A DNA stretch of 64,000 nt, from NCBI GenBank assembly GCA_947503245.1, contig CANNCV010000001.1, forward strand, positions 1,735,501 to 1,799,500. The letters run 5' to 3'. Made by a program: the position numbers and the translations under genes. The notes under the pieces are model-generated. The model was not told the origin of the DNA, did no database searches, and worked only from the letters and a program-made list of their open reading frames with translations. Positions 38,016-47,526 of the stretch are shown here, piece after piece. This DNA is from an uncultured Sphingomonadaceae bacterium (GTDB taxonomy: Bacteria > Pseudomonadota > Alphaproteobacteria > Sphingomonadales > Sphingomonadaceae). Each line of letters begins with the position of its first letter. Positions within the stretch are counted from its first letter, which is position 1.

Positions 38016-39545
38016 TTAAGGGTAAATACCGCAGACATTGGCAGCATCATCCAGTGAAAACTTCTCGGCCTTACCGAGATCGGTGAGAAATACACGGCGT
38101 GTTCCGCTTTCTGTTACCAAATATGTGTAGATTTTTAGGGTTTCGGCGTTTCGCATGCTGTTGAGCTCAGCATTTGCGTGTTTTAGAATGCGCCCGCCAC
38201 TGTTCATGCGGCTTTTATCTACAAAATCTGCGATTCGTGAGTTTTCGAATGACTTTAGAAACAGCAATTCTGTCTTCTGCCCATCGGCTATTACGTCTAA
38301 CCGGTTATCTATTGATTCAACATCTAAAGGTATAATCAATTTAAAGGTAATTTCAGGAAATTTTCTTGCGCATTGCAACTGAATTTGTGCTGGTTTGCCA
38401 AGAACTTCGATATCTTTCACAATGAGACGGCTATCTATTTCGTCATTCTTTTTTACGGTAAACCCCCAACCGCCAATGGTGGACAATCGCATCAACGAGG
38501 CTTTGAAATCGCCTGAATCTTTAGCAAGTTCTCGCTTAAACTCTCTCAATCGCTGCGCACGTTCTGCTCGTCTCACAATCGGGCTGATACCGACATCAAT
38601 CGATGCGATCATCTGCTCCTTCACATCGCGTGAGCCGAAAGATGCAATTCTGCGCAATCCTGCGTTGGAAACTTCAATATCGCGTTTATCAGTGACTAAT
38701 TGTAAACGTGTAACCTCTTGATTGATTATCGCTGAAAAACCTTGATCGATTTTAATTTGAAAGTCTTTGCGCAAGGTATTCAGAACGGATTTATCGATCA
38801 ATTTATACTCTATATCGAAGCCGTGCAACAGTTGGCTGACATTGAGATATTCACGCAAACTATCAATTCCATCAGAGGTATAGCTTGCATATTTTTCAGC
38901 CAATCTGCGGGTTGCAAAGGTGGTTTTTTCCTTATTTTCGTACTGTGAAACTTGCGATCTTCCTATATTGGATAAACGCTGTCGTACATAATCTGGAATC
39001 AACTTTGATGGCAGATTAAAGGCTATAAGTTTGGCTGCTGCGGCGTCATGGTAGCGCGATGTTACACGTTCTATCACTAAGGCTCGAAGGTTCTGACCTT
39101 CAAAACCTTCGGCACTTTTCTTTAATGCCTTACGCTGGTTTTTGTCGCGAAACAAAATAAGATCGGAACATTCATCACGTGTTTGGAATATAATGGCATC
39201 AGGATTACCAACGGCCATGCCAACTCTTTCAGGTCTATTGCGCGGACCAATCAAAAATTGGTAAGAAGGAGCGTGATAGGTTATTAGTCTTTCACCACTG
39301 GTCAGACCATAGCGATAGGCAGGGATGCCATTGGATCCTAATTTCCACTGGGATATTAATCCACTACCGGATTTTTTGATCGAAACGTCTGATTTGATTA
39401 CTCTGCCATAACAGGACACTACACCATACCATTTCCCAATAATCGGTATGGAGTCTATTTTTGGAGCCTGTGCATATGAAGCGCTAATGAAGCTCAATGA
39501 AGCGGGAGTAGCGATGGCAAAAACCTTAAACACTTTACCGAGCAT
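38016..39545 (-). CDS. Exported protein of unknown function (509 aa)
   Basis: Signal peptide MLGKVFKVFAIATPASLSFISASYA, then a first domain of about 110 residues that looks beta-rich (IIGKWYGVVSCYGRVIKSDVSI..., ERLITYHAPSYQFLIGPR, IIFQTRDECSDLILF). A charged, mainly helical middle (about 130-350) follows, then a mixed C-terminal domain ending DAANVCGIYP. There is no transmembrane segment and no recognised catalytic motif. Cysteines are few and could pair. Codon use is clearly more AT-rich than in korAB next door, hinting at acquisition or relaxed selection. Transcribed alone, convergent with korB. Confidence 0.7.
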   Translation of the reverse strand: MLGKVFKVFAIATPASLSFISASYAQAPKIDSIPIIGKWYGVVSCYGRVIKSDVSIKKSGSGLISQWKLGSNGIPAYRYGLTSGERLITYHAPSYQFLIGPRNRPERVGMAVGNPDAIIFQTRDECSDLILFRDKNQRKALKKSAEGFEGQNLRALVIERVTSRYHDAAAAKLIAFNLPSKLIPDYVRQRLSNIGRSQVSQYENKEKTTFATRRLAEKYASYTSDGIDSLREYLNVSQLLHGFDIEYKLIDKSVLNTLRKDFQIKIDQGFSAIINQEVTRLQLVTDKRDIEVSNAGLRRIASFGSRDVKEQMIASIDVGISPIVRRAERAQRLREFKRELAKDSGDFKASLMRLSTIGGWGFTVKKNDEIDSRLIVKDIEVLGKPAQIQLQCARKFPEITFKLIIPLDVESIDNRLDVIADGQKTELLFLKSFENSRIADFVDKSRMNSGGRILKHANAELNSMRNAETLKIYTYLVTESGTRRVFLTDLGKAEKFSLDDAANVCGIYP

Positions 39546-39719
39546 ATAATTTGCTACCTATTATAACATTTCATTTTGTACTTTAGTAACCAAATCTCAA
39601 ACGAACATTACACGAGCATAGGCGACTTACAACACTACATGTCTTTGGTAATTTGTACGAACCTCTACTGGCAATGAATAACAGTTGTAATAGGGGCTTT
39701 TTTTTGCCAGCTGCACTTT
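39546..39719. promoter_or_regulatory. Divergent intergenic region with LexA-like site and inverted repeat
   Basis: It holds GAAC-N7-GAGC at 39603-39617, one base off the alphaproteobacterial LexA box GAAC-N7-GAAC. It also holds a perfect 7-bp inverted repeat CTGGCAA (39668-39674) / TTGCCAG (39704-39710), with a run of eight T residues inside its right half. Both lie upstream of the YdjM-like gene. No clear -35/-10 pair was found. Confidence 0.3.
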
Positions 39720-40676
39720 ATGGATAATTTCACTCATAGCCTTGCGGGCTGGGCGCTTTCTCAGGCTGGTCTGAAACGCAAAACGGGGCTTGCCACCGCC
39801 ACACTTATCATCGCTGCCAATCTGCCGGATATTGACGCAGTTGCGACATTATTGGGTGGGCATCAGCATTTGGCGATACGTCGCGGCATCACTCATGGGC
39901 CGATTGCGATGATAGTGCTGCCGATAGTGCTCACTTTCGCGATCATAGGGTTTGACCGCTGGCAAGCTAAGCGCGGTAAGCGGCCTACGGGCCGAGCGCC
40001 GATCCGGCCTGTCTGGCTTTTGGCGCTCGCTTTTATCGGTACATGGAGTCATCCCGCACTGGATCTCATGAACAGCTATGGTGTGCGCCTTTTGGAGCCG
40101 TTTTCCAGCCAATGGTATTATGGCGACACCTTATATATCATCGATGTCTGGCTATGGCTGATATTGCCCATTGGTATCTGGTATTCGCGAAAACTTGAAA
40201 AAAAGGGGAGTGGGCGCTGGCGCACTCCTGCACTGATCGTTGTAGCCATGGCCTTGGCCTATATTCAGTTTAACAGCTGGTTCACGAAGAGAGCTGTGCT
40301 GAAAACATCTGTTGCGGTAACTCTGGCAGACCAGGGCAATTTGCCAGAACAAGTGGTAGCCAATCCCGTGCCAGTCAAATTCTGGGAGCGCGAAATGTTG
40401 TGGCGTCAGGATGATGGCTATGGGACAGGGCAATATAGTTTGGCGAATGGCGCCGGCCTCTCGGGTGAGCGCTTTGCCAGCAATATGGATAATCCCGCTA
40501 TGGCCTTTGCACGGCAAAAGAACCCTGACTTGGATGCCTATCTGTTTTGGTCGCGAATGCCTTTTGCAAAGATCGAAGAGCATAATGGCAAGACTGTGGT
40601 TATCGTGCGTGATGCGCGTCTTACAAATCCGCTCTTGGGGGATCGTTTTACGGTTACGACCGTTATTAACGAATAG
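39720..40676 (+). CDS. YdjM-like membrane-bound metal-dependent hydrolase
   Basis: 318-aa polytopic membrane protein. The N-terminal MDNFTHSLAGWALSQAGL and the AANLPDIDAVATLLGG and RRGITHGPIAM motifs carry the His and Asp residues of the LexA-binding/inner-membrane YdjM family (putative metal hydrolases). At least four hydrophobic helices are seen, followed by a soluble C-terminal domain from about 205. In E. coli ydjM is an SOS gene. It sits 59 bp upstream of the photolyase gene in the same direction, consistent with a DNA-damage context. Confidence 0.82.
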   Translation: MDNFTHSLAGWALSQAGLKRKTGLATATLIIAANLPDIDAVATLLGGHQHLAIRRGITHGPIAMIVLPIVLTFAIIGFDRWQAKRGKRPTGRAPIRPVWLLALAFIGTWSHPALDLMNSYGVRLLEPFSSQWYYGDTLYIIDVWLWLILPIGIWYSRKLEKKGSGRWRTPALIVVAMALAYIQFNSWFTKRAVLKTSVAVTLADQGNLPEQVVANPVPVKFWEREMLWRQDDGYGTGQYSLANGAGLSGERFASNMDNPAMAFARQKNPDLDAYLFWSRMPFAKIEEHNGKTVVIVRDARLTNPLLGDRFTVTTVINE

Positions 40677-40735
40677 AGAGTCGAGCCGTGTCTCAAAGTT
40701 AAGAGCGCACAGAATAATTTACCGATAGAGGGTTT

Positions 40736-42145
40736 ATGCAACCAGTCATTATATGGTTTCGCCGCGACTTGCGCCTTGCCGATCAGGCGGCGGTGCGGGC
40801 AGCAGCTGATAGCGGTGCACCCATTATTGCCGTTTATGTTCTGGATGATGAAACCCCAAAACATCGCAAACTGGGCGGCGCCTCGCGATGGTGGCTGCAT
40901 CATAGTTTGCAATCTCTCGGCAAAGCCTTGGAGGCGCGTGGATCAAAGCTGATTTTGCGGCGCGGAAATAGTGCCAATATCATTGCCGATATCGCGCATA
41001 AGGCAGGTGCTTCTGCGGTTCATGCACTTCATCATTATGAACCATGGTGGCTGAATGCACAAAAGGCGCTGCGCAAAGCCATGTCCGATGATATTGCTCT
41101 GGAACTACACCATGGCAATTATCTCGTGCCTCCGGGCAGTGTCACTACGGGCAGCGGTAACCCCTATAAAGTATATACCCCTTTTTGGCGCGCACTGAAT
41201 CAGCATATGCCGCCGCCTCAACCCTTACCCACCCCGCAATCATTTGTAGCGCCGGACAATTGGCCGGTCAGCGATGATTTGGATGAGTGGGCGCTATTGC
41301 CTAGCAAGCCAAATTGGGCGAAGGGCTTTGCGGAGATGTGGACGCCAGATGAGGAGGGCGCTGCCAACAGCTTATCGAATTTTGCGCCTAAGGCCGACGC
41401 TTATGACGAAAAACGCAACCTACCCAGTGTTGCGGATACATCTTTTCTTTCCCCACATTTGCATTTTGGCGAGATCAGTCCAGCCACAATCTGGCACAAG
41501 GTTATGGAATGTTCGCAAAATGGCGGCAGTGACGTTGAAACCTATTTGAAGGAAATTGTCTGGCGCGATTATGCGCAAAATCTGGTCTTCCAATTCCCGC
41601 AATATGGCCGGGATAATGGGCGTTCGCAATTTGATAAACTGCCATGGCGTGACATGGATGACGAAAGAGTATCCGCTGAATTCACGGCATGGACCAAAGG
41701 CCGCACAGGCTATCCTATTGTCGATGCCGGTATGCGCGAACTTTGGACAACGGGATGGATGCATAACCGTGTGCGGATGATAACGGCCAGCTTTCTGACC
41801 AAGCATTTGCTGATCGACTGGCGCCATGGCGAGCAATGGTTTTGGGATACTTTGGTGGATGCAGACTATGCCAGCAATGCCAGCAATTGGCAGTGGGTCG
41901 CAGGAACAGGCATGGATGCCAATATGTTTGTGCGGATCATGGCCCCGCTAACCCAATCAGAGAAATTTGATGCAGGAAATTATATCCGCAAATGGGTGCC
42001 AGAACTTGCTGACCTGGATGATCCATATGTCCATGATCCAGATGAATTTGGCCGCAGGCCCAAAGGCTATCCGCGCAAGATGATTCCGCATAAAGTGGCG
42101 CGCCAGCGTGCCCTTGATGCACATGACACTATCAAAAAGAGCTAG
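40736..42145 (+). CDS. phrB: Deoxyribodipyrimidine photolyase
   Basis: 469-aa cryptochrome/photolyase family protein. The N-terminal Rossmann (antenna) domain starts VIIWFRRDLRLADQAAV. The FAD-binding domain has WRDYAQNLVFQFP, TGYPIVDAGMRELWTTGWMHNRVRMITASFLTKHLLIDWR and the SNWQWVAGTGMDANMFVRIMAP segment. It should repair cyclobutane pyrimidine dimers with blue light. Length and motifs are those of a class I enzyme; the antenna cofactor is unknown. It is followed by the cyclopropane synthase gene. Confidence 0.94.
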   Translation: MQPVIIWFRRDLRLADQAAVRAAADSGAPIIAVYVLDDETPKHRKLGGASRWWLHHSLQSLGKALEARGSKLILRRGNSANIIADIAHKAGASAVHALHHYEPWWLNAQKALRKAMSDDIALELHHGNYLVPPGSVTTGSGNPYKVYTPFWRALNQHMPPPQPLPTPQSFVAPDNWPVSDDLDEWALLPSKPNWAKGFAEMWTPDEEGAANSLSNFAPKADAYDEKRNLPSVADTSFLSPHLHFGEISPATIWHKVMECSQNGGSDVETYLKEIVWRDYAQNLVFQFPQYGRDNGRSQFDKLPWRDMDDERVSAEFTAWTKGRTGYPIVDAGMRELWTTGWMHNRVRMITASFLTKHLLIDWRHGEQWFWDTLVDADYASNASNWQWVAGTGMDANMFVRIMAPLTQSEKFDAGNYIRKWVPELADLDDPYVHDPDEFGRRPKGYPRKMIPHKVARQRALDAHDTIKKS

Positions 42146-42218
42146 GCTCAGAAGCTAATTCTGTGGGCATGTGCGTTTGACGATTGCAACGCTTTAATAG
42201 TCGAGCCATAAGCAGATA

Positions 42219-43520
42219 ATGAATGCCGGACAGGGACATCGTGGCCAGCAATTTTTGCAAGCCGATAAGGGCTTCGCAACGGGGCAGGGCATATTGTCCA
42301 ATCTGGCCGGATCGTACCCAAAGAAATTAATGCACCGTGTCTTTACGCGCTATCTTGATCAGATAGATGCTGGGCTGGAGTCCGGTCGTATTGAAGGGCA
42401 TTTGCCCAATGGCGAGATTTGCATTTTGGGCGGCAGAAGCGACGGACCGGTCGCTATTGTCTATTTGAACCAGTGGCGGGCTTTGTTGCGGGTTGCGCGC
42501 TCTGGTTCGGTTGGCCTTTATAAAGCATGGGAGCTAGGCGAGTGGGACAGCCCTGACCCTGTGCAATTATTTACGCTTTTTGTCGTCAATCGCAAAGCAA
42601 TGGGCAGTATGGCAAGAGCCTCTGGAACGGCGCGGATGCTCAACCGCATAGGACATTTCTTCCGCCGCAATACCGGTCAGAAAGCCCGTGAGAATATCGC
42701 TTTCCACTATGATTTGGGCAATGATTTTTACGCTGCTTGGCTCGATAAGAGCATGACCTATTCTTCAGCGATGTTTGATAATGCCAGCGACACTTTGGAA
42801 AGTGCGCAACGAACCAAGATGCAGGCCATTGCGGATCGGTTGAACGTTGGGCGGGATGATAAAGTGCTGGAAATCGGCTTTGGCTGGGGGGCCATGTCTC
42901 GCCATGTTGCTAAGGCGAGGGGAGCACTTGTCACCGGCATTACCTTATCGTCTCAACAGCTTGAATACGCGCAAACGCAAGCAAATTGTAGCGGCTTATC
43001 GAACAAGCTGGATTATCAGCTGATTGACTATCGTGATATTGAAGGCCAGTTTGACGCGATTATGAGCGTGGAAATGGTTGAAGCTGTAGGACAGGAATAT
43101 TGGGGCGTCTATTTAGACAGAATTGCCAATTTACTCAGACCTGATGGCAGGGCCGCAATCCAGTATATTGCTATTGCTGATGATATTTTTGAGAAATATG
43201 CCAGCAATGTCGACTTCATCCAGACTTATATTTTCCCGGGCGGCATGCTGCTTTCTGAAAGCCAATTTCGTGCCTTGGCGGAGGAGCGTGGTCTTGAGTG
43301 GTGCGAGCCATTACATTTTGGTAATGACTATGCGCAAACGTTGCTGATGTGGCGGAAAAGATTTGACGATGCTGCTGAAAATGGGCGTCTACCTGACGGC
43401 TTTGATACACATTTTGCGCGGCTTTGGCGCTTTTATCTGATGTATTGCGAAGGAGGGTTCAGAGGCGGAGGCATTTATGTCGGTCAAGTCACGCTGGTGA
43501 AATCAGGGGAATGTGCCTAA
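42219..43520 (+). CDS. cfa: Cyclopropane-fatty-acyl-phospholipid synthase family methyltransferase
   Basis: 433-aa SAM-dependent enzyme. After an N-terminal lipid-binding domain come the core motifs AFHYDLGNDFYAAWLD, MTYSSAMF, the SAM site VLEIGFGWGAMSRHVA, DYRDIEGQFDAIMSVEMVEAVG and YIFPGGMLLSESQ. It transfers a methylene group to unsaturated acyl chains of membrane lipids, a protection against acid and oxidative stress. The start codon has no clear Shine-Dalgarno sequence. Photolyase-cfa adjacency recalls light/singlet-oxygen stress clusters of other Alphaproteobacteria. Confidence 0.91.
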   Translation: MNAGQGHRGQQFLQADKGFATGQGILSNLAGSYPKKLMHRVFTRYLDQIDAGLESGRIEGHLPNGEICILGGRSDGPVAIVYLNQWRALLRVARSGSVGLYKAWELGEWDSPDPVQLFTLFVVNRKAMGSMARASGTARMLNRIGHFFRRNTGQKARENIAFHYDLGNDFYAAWLDKSMTYSSAMFDNASDTLESAQRTKMQAIADRLNVGRDDKVLEIGFGWGAMSRHVAKARGALVTGITLSSQQLEYAQTQANCSGLSNKLDYQLIDYRDIEGQFDAIMSVEMVEAVGQEYWGVYLDRIANLLRPDGRAAIQYIAIADDIFEKYASNVDFIQTYIFPGGMLLSESQFRALAEERGLEWCEPLHFGNDYAQTLLMWRKRFDDAAENGRLPDGFDTHFARLWRFYLMYCEGGFRGGGIYVGQVTLVKSGECA

Positions 43521-43555
43521 CATGCAAAATAGATATAAATATATGGGGATGAGAG

Positions 43556-44791
43556 ATGCGAATTTTGACGGCGATAGCGGCATCGGCATTGATGCTGGGC
43601 GTTACTGGTTGCGACTTTGTCAAAAAGACAGCTGCGGATGCTGCTGGTTTGCCAACGGACAATAACGTGCTTTTCTGGACTCAAGACCAGCGCGATAACG
43701 CTTTTCGTCAGATGGAAATCCTGGCGGAAACACGTATCATCTCTGCTGGCGAAGAAACCTATGACTTGGCGCAGGGCAAAGCTATTGATTTGGGTGAATG
43801 GCAAGGCGAGGGTGTTCGCAGCTGGAACTTGACCAAATATATGTTGGACCAACGCGCGGCGGGCGTGATTATTTTGCACAAGGGCAAGATACGGTTGGAA
43901 AAATATGAGCTGGACTATGCTGCCGATGGCAGATGGACCAGCTTTTCTGTAGCCAAATCCTTTGTTTCCAACCTTGTTGGCGCTGCTGTGCAAGATGGCT
44001 ATATTTCATCGCTTAATGATCCACTGACACAATATATCCCTGAGCTAAAGGGCAGCGGATATGACGGCGTTACCGTTGAACAATTGCTCACCATGACGTC
44101 GGGTGTGAAATGGAATGAGGATTATGCCGACCCGGAATCAGATGTTGCCAAGTTCAATCTGGTAAAGTCCAAAGATGGTGATAATCCAATCCTGACCTAT
44201 ATGGCGACTTTGGAGCGTGAGGCAGAGCCGGGCACGCGCTGGCAATATAATACAGGTGAAACCAATTTGATTGGCGTGTTGGTGGCCAAGGCGACAGATA
44301 AAACCTTGGCCGACTATCTGTCAGAAAAAATCTGGGCTCCTTATGGCATGCAAATGGATGCCGAATGGCTGCTAAATGACGGTGGTTATGAGATTGGCGG
44401 CTGCTGTATCTCAGCTGCATTGCGCGATTATGCGCTTTTGGGTCAATTTGTAGTTGATGGCGGCAAAGCTGGGGATCAACAAATTGTGCCTGAAGGCTGG
44501 TTTGAAAAGGCTGGCGTGAAACAGGCCGATATTGGATTGCCGGGCAAGGGCTATGGCTATCAATGGTGGACTTATGATGATGGCAGTTTCGCTGCGCAGG
44601 GCATTTTCGGGCAAGGCATATTTATCGATCCTGCTCGCGAACTGGTTGTAGCGTCAAATGGTAACTGGCCTGAAGCGACCAATGATCGCCTCAAAACAGC
44701 GCGTGATAATTTCTATAAAGCGGTGCAGGCAGCAGTTGATGCGGAAGGTGGGCGTCAACCGGATGCCGATAATAGCGGTTCGGCGGATTGA
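43556..44791 (+). CDS. Serine hydrolase lipoprotein (class C beta-lactamase-like)
   Basis: 411-aa lipoprotein with lipobox VTGC (Cys19). The beta-lactamase/transpeptidase fold shows the SxxK motif in SFSVAKSFVS, the YxN-type triad member in WQYNTGETN, and a C-terminal GYGYQWWTYDDG segment in the place of the KTG box. It is probably an esterase or peptidase acting at the envelope; true beta-lactamase activity is not implied. The strong Shine-Dalgarno GGGGATGAG lies just upstream. A hairpin follows the stop. Confidence 0.86.
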   Translation: MRILTAIAASALMLGVTGCDFVKKTAADAAGLPTDNNVLFWTQDQRDNAFRQMEILAETRIISAGEETYDLAQGKAIDLGEWQGEGVRSWNLTKYMLDQRAAGVIILHKGKIRLEKYELDYAADGRWTSFSVAKSFVSNLVGAAVQDGYISSLNDPLTQYIPELKGSGYDGVTVEQLLTMTSGVKWNEDYADPESDVAKFNLVKSKDGDNPILTYMATLEREAEPGTRWQYNTGETNLIGVLVAKATDKTLADYLSEKIWAPYGMQMDAEWLLNDGGYEIGGCCISAALRDYALLGQFVVDGGKAGDQQIVPEGWFEKAGVKQADIGLPGKGYGYQWWTYDDGSFAAQGIFGQGIFIDPARELVVASNGNWPEATNDRLKTARDNFYKAVQAAVDAEGGRQPDADNSGSAD

Positions 44792-44794
44792 CTA

Positions 44795-44818
44795 ACGGGC
44801 CGGGTAACTCCGGCCCGT
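44795..44818. terminator. Strong GC hairpin between convergent genes
   Basis: ACGGGCCGG at 44795-44803 pairs perfectly with CCGGCCCGT at 44810-44818 around a 6-nt loop, 3 bp after the serine hydrolase stop and 11 bp from the end of the convergent SDR gene. There is no T-tract on either side, so it may act as a weak bidirectional terminator or 3'-end stabiliser. Confidence 0.6.
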
Positions 44819-44829
44819 AAATATTGGCA

Positions 44830-45546
44830 TTAGCCAATTTGAAAGCGGCTATTTGTTGTAAAGCCGCTAATCGCCAATTCTGTTATCTTATCCGCAACAA
44901 CATCCGGTGTTTTCAGTGTCATCGGGTCCTCTCCGGGATAAGCCTCAGCGCGCATATCCGTGCGTGTTTTGCCCGGATCGATAATGGCTGTGGTTATCTT
45001 GCTGATATTGCGCATTTCTTCGCCATAGCTCGCTACCAATGTTTCCAGTGCTGCTTTGGATGCGCCATAACCACCCCAAAATGCGCGTGGTTTTGCGCCG
45101 ACTGAGCTGGTCATAGCAAAGATTTTTCCGGCATCACTTTTGCGTAGCATCGGGTCGAAAGCGGCAATAAGGGCATGTTGCGCGAGAATGTTGATCGTCA
45201 AAATCTCACTAAAGTCTTTGCCTGCCATATTCGCAATCGGACCCAAATTGCCCAAAATAGCGGCATTGAGGACGAGCATATCAAGTGCTGGCCATCGTTC
45301 ACCAAATGCTGCGGCCAATCGCGCAACGGAATCGCCATCTGCTATATCTAAAGGTGCAATAGTTGCTGATCCGCCAGCATCAAAAATAGCATCCTCGACT
45401 TTTTCCAATTCGTCGGCATTGCGTGCAACCAGCAAAATATGTGCACCCTGTGCTGCAAGAGACTTGGCAATAGCGGCCCCAATACCTTTGCTTGCTCCGG
45501 TTACCAGTGCAACCTTGTCCGCCAATGGCAATGCATCATCGCTCAT
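44830..45546 (-). CDS. SDR-family NAD(P)-dependent oxidoreductase
   Basis: 238-aa short-chain dehydrogenase. The cofactor motif TGASKGIG is at 16-23, followed by the NAAILG segment, catalytic Ser in AMTSSVGA and the YxxxK pair in GGYGASKAALE. The substrate is unknown. It starts within the purF stop codon (ATGA overlap), so it is translated from the purF transcript; this pairing is common in Alphaproteobacteria. Confidence 0.92.
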   Translation of the reverse strand: MSDDALPLADKVALVTGASKGIGAAIAKSLAAQGAHILLVARNADELEKVEDAIFDAGGSATIAPLDIADGDSVARLAAAFGERWPALDMLVLNAAILGNLGPIANMAGKDFSEILTINILAQHALIAAFDPMLRKSDAGKIFAMTSSVGAKPRAFWGGYGASKAALETLVASYGEEMRNISKITTAIIDPGKTRTDMRAEAYPGEDPMTLKTPDVVADKITELAISGFTTNSRFQIG

Positions 45547-47015
45547 TCGACATTCGCCTTTTCTATACGCTCTGCAAGCAGGGCAAACTGATCTGGATCA
45601 TCCCGCTCTTCCAGGTCGGTGAGACGTGTAGGGTAGCAGCCAGTAAAACAGGCATCGCAATATTGCGGCTGTTCTTCATCGCGGCTTGCTACGCCAAGAG
45701 CCCGATAAAGCCCCTCAATGGAAAGAAAAGAGAGGCTATCCGCTTGAATATATTCGCGCATTTGCTCAATGGAGCGCTGTGCCGCCAGCAATTTCTCTCG
45801 TGCAGGGGTATCGACGCCATAAAAACAACTATGCATGGTCGGCGGGCTGGCGATGCGCATATGCACTTCGGCCGCGCCAGCATCGCGCATCATCTCGACG
45901 ATTTTGGAGCTGGTTGTGCCGCGAACAATCGAGTCATCAATAAGTACAATGCGCTTGCCATCGACGAGGTGACGATTGGCATTATGTTTCAGCTTCACGC
46001 CTAAGTGGCGAACACCGTCACCGGGTTGAATGAATGTTCGACCAACATAATGAGAGCGAATAATACCCAGTTCAAAAGGCAGATTGGCCGCTTGCGCATA
46101 TCCTATAGCTGCTGGCGTGCCGCTGTCAGGGACGGGAATAACCAAATCCGCATCGACGGCATTTTCTGCGGCGAGTTCGGCTCCAATGGCTTTACGCACA
46201 GAATAGACAGAAGAGCCATCAACAATCGAGTCAGGCCGCGAGAAATAAACATGCTCAAAGATGCAGGGACGGGGTTGTTGCTTTACAAATGGATGGTGTG
46301 AACGCAGTTCGCCGCCACTTACGACAACCAGTTCTCCAGGCTCCACACTGCGCAAATATTCTGCACCAACCACATCCAATGCGACTGTCTCAGAGGCGAA
46401 TATATAAGCATCACCCAATTTGCCGATGATGAGCGGGCGGATACCCAAAGGATCGCGACATGCAATCATGCCCTGTTTGGTCATGCAAATCAGGGAATAT
46501 GCGCCTTCAACTTTTTTCAGCGCATCAATAAATCGATCTAATAATGTGCGATATTGTGAAGTCGCGACCAAATGGATGATGGTTTCTGTGTCTGATGTAG
46601 ATTGAAAGATTGACCCATCGCGAACCAAGTCTCTGCGAAGTTTTTCTGCATTTGAGATATTGCCATTATGCGCGATCGAAAAGCCGCCCGTTGAAAGCTC
46701 GGCATATAATGGTTGCACATTGCGAAGGGCGGTTTCGCCAGATGTGGAATAGCGGACATGGCCTAAAGCATAAACGCCTTTCAAACGGTCCATAACCTCG
46801 CCGCTGTCAAAATTCCCGGCGACATGGCCCATGGCTCTATGGCTGTGAAAGTCGCCATCATCAAAGCTGGTAATACCTGCGGCTTCTTGCCCGCGATGTT
46901 GTAAGGCGTGGAGGCCGAGAGCGACCAGGGCGGCGGCATCCTCACCGTTTGCAACGCCGAAAACGCCGCATTCCTCTCTCAACTTATCATCGTCGAACGG
47001 ATGTGTGGTCAGCAT
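45543..47015 (-). CDS. purF: Amidophosphoribosyltransferase
   Basis: 490-aa enzyme for the first committed step of purine synthesis (PRPP + glutamine to phosphoribosylamine). The N-terminal nucleophile is Cys16 (EECGVFGV), so a 15-residue propeptide must be removed. The PRPP-binding motif is [18 protein letters not shown]-terminal cysteines ([12 protein letters not shown]) with an upstream Cys ([10 protein letters not shown]) indicate the Bacillus-type Fe-S cluster form. It lies head-to-head with hisI. Confidence 0.96.
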   Translation of the reverse strand: MLTTHPFDDDKLREECGVFGVANGEDAAALVALGLHALQHRGQEAAGITSFDDGDFHSHRAMGHVAGNFDSGEVMDRLKGVYALGHVRYSTSGETALRNVQPLYAELSTGGFSIAHNGNISNAEKLRRDLVRDGSIFQSTSDTETIIHLVATSQYRTLLDRFIDALKKVEGAYSLICMTKQGMIACRDPLGIRPLIIGKLGDAYIFASETVALDVVGAEYLRSVEPGELVVVSGGELRSHHPFVKQQPRPCIFEHVYFSRPDSIVDGSSVYSVRKAIGAELAAENAVDADLVIPVPDSGTPAAIGYAQAANLPFELGIIRSHYVGRTFIQPGDGVRHLGVKLKHNANRHLVDGKRIVLIDDSIVRGTTSSKIVEMMRDAGAAEVHMRIASPPTMHSCFYGVDTPAREKLLAAQRSIEQMREYIQADSLSFLSIEGLYRALGVASRDEEQPQYCDACFTGCYPTRLTDLEERDDPDQFALLAERIEKANVE

Positions 47016-47166
47016 TGCGGCGAATCCCTATGTCGTTTCATCGCCTTATAAGAAGAAGGAAATGAATTGTCTCGTATCCATTGCTGCATTTTATCATTTG
47101 CAGCAAAACTTTGTGCAAACATCGCTATTGGATTGCCAGTTGCGCCATAACAGCTTAAAAAAACTT

Positions 47167-47526
47167 ATGGATAAATTTCGTGAAACCGGCCTGAATTTTG
47201 ACCCTAAATTTGACAGTAATGGCTTATTGGCTGCTGTTGTCACGGATGCTGACTCTGGTGATGTTCTGATGCTCGCTTATATGAATGATGAAGCGATAAG
47301 AATGACTTTGGAGACAGGAAAGGCGCATTTTTTTTCCCGCTCGCGCCAGAAATTATGGCTTAAGGGTGAGACTTCTGGGAATTTTCTCAATGTTCAGGAT
47401 ATGCGGATTGATTGTGATCAAGATGCTTTGTGGGTGATTGCAAAGCCAGTCGGGCCAACATGCCATACTGGCGCAAATTCCTGTTTCTATAGGCAAGTAA
47501 CCGCCACTGGCTTGCAACGTTTATGA
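47167..47526 (+). CDS. hisI: Phosphoribosyl-AMP cyclohydrolase
   Basis: 119-aa monofunctional HisI for the third step of histidine synthesis; no HisE domain is fused. The zinc ligands Cys83, Cys99 and Cys106 are seen in IDCDQDALW and [12 protein letters not shown], along with [18 protein letters not shown]. The start at 47167 is chosen because it matches family N-termini; the upstream open frame overlaps purF and lacks similarity. It is away from other his genes and overlaps the next lipoprotein gene. Confidence 0.94.
   Translation: MDKFRETGLNFDPKFDSNGLLAAVVTDADSGDVLMLAYMNDEAIRMTLETGKAHFFSRSRQKLWLKGETSGNFLNVQDMRIDCDQDALWVIAKPVGPTCHTGANSCFYRQVTATGLQRL

Noticed and set aside
41721-42060. Photolyase considered as a (6-4) or cryptochrome-type protein because of the GTGMDANMFVRIMAP segment
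   Set aside because: Length and the remaining FAD-domain motifs fit a class I photolyase family; the variant segment alone does not allow a different assignment.
42219-42330. Alternative later start (ATG at 42330) for the cyclopropane synthase
   Set aside because: The residues between the two starts could be a genuine N-terminal extension; neither start has a clear ribosome-binding site, so the longer form was kept.
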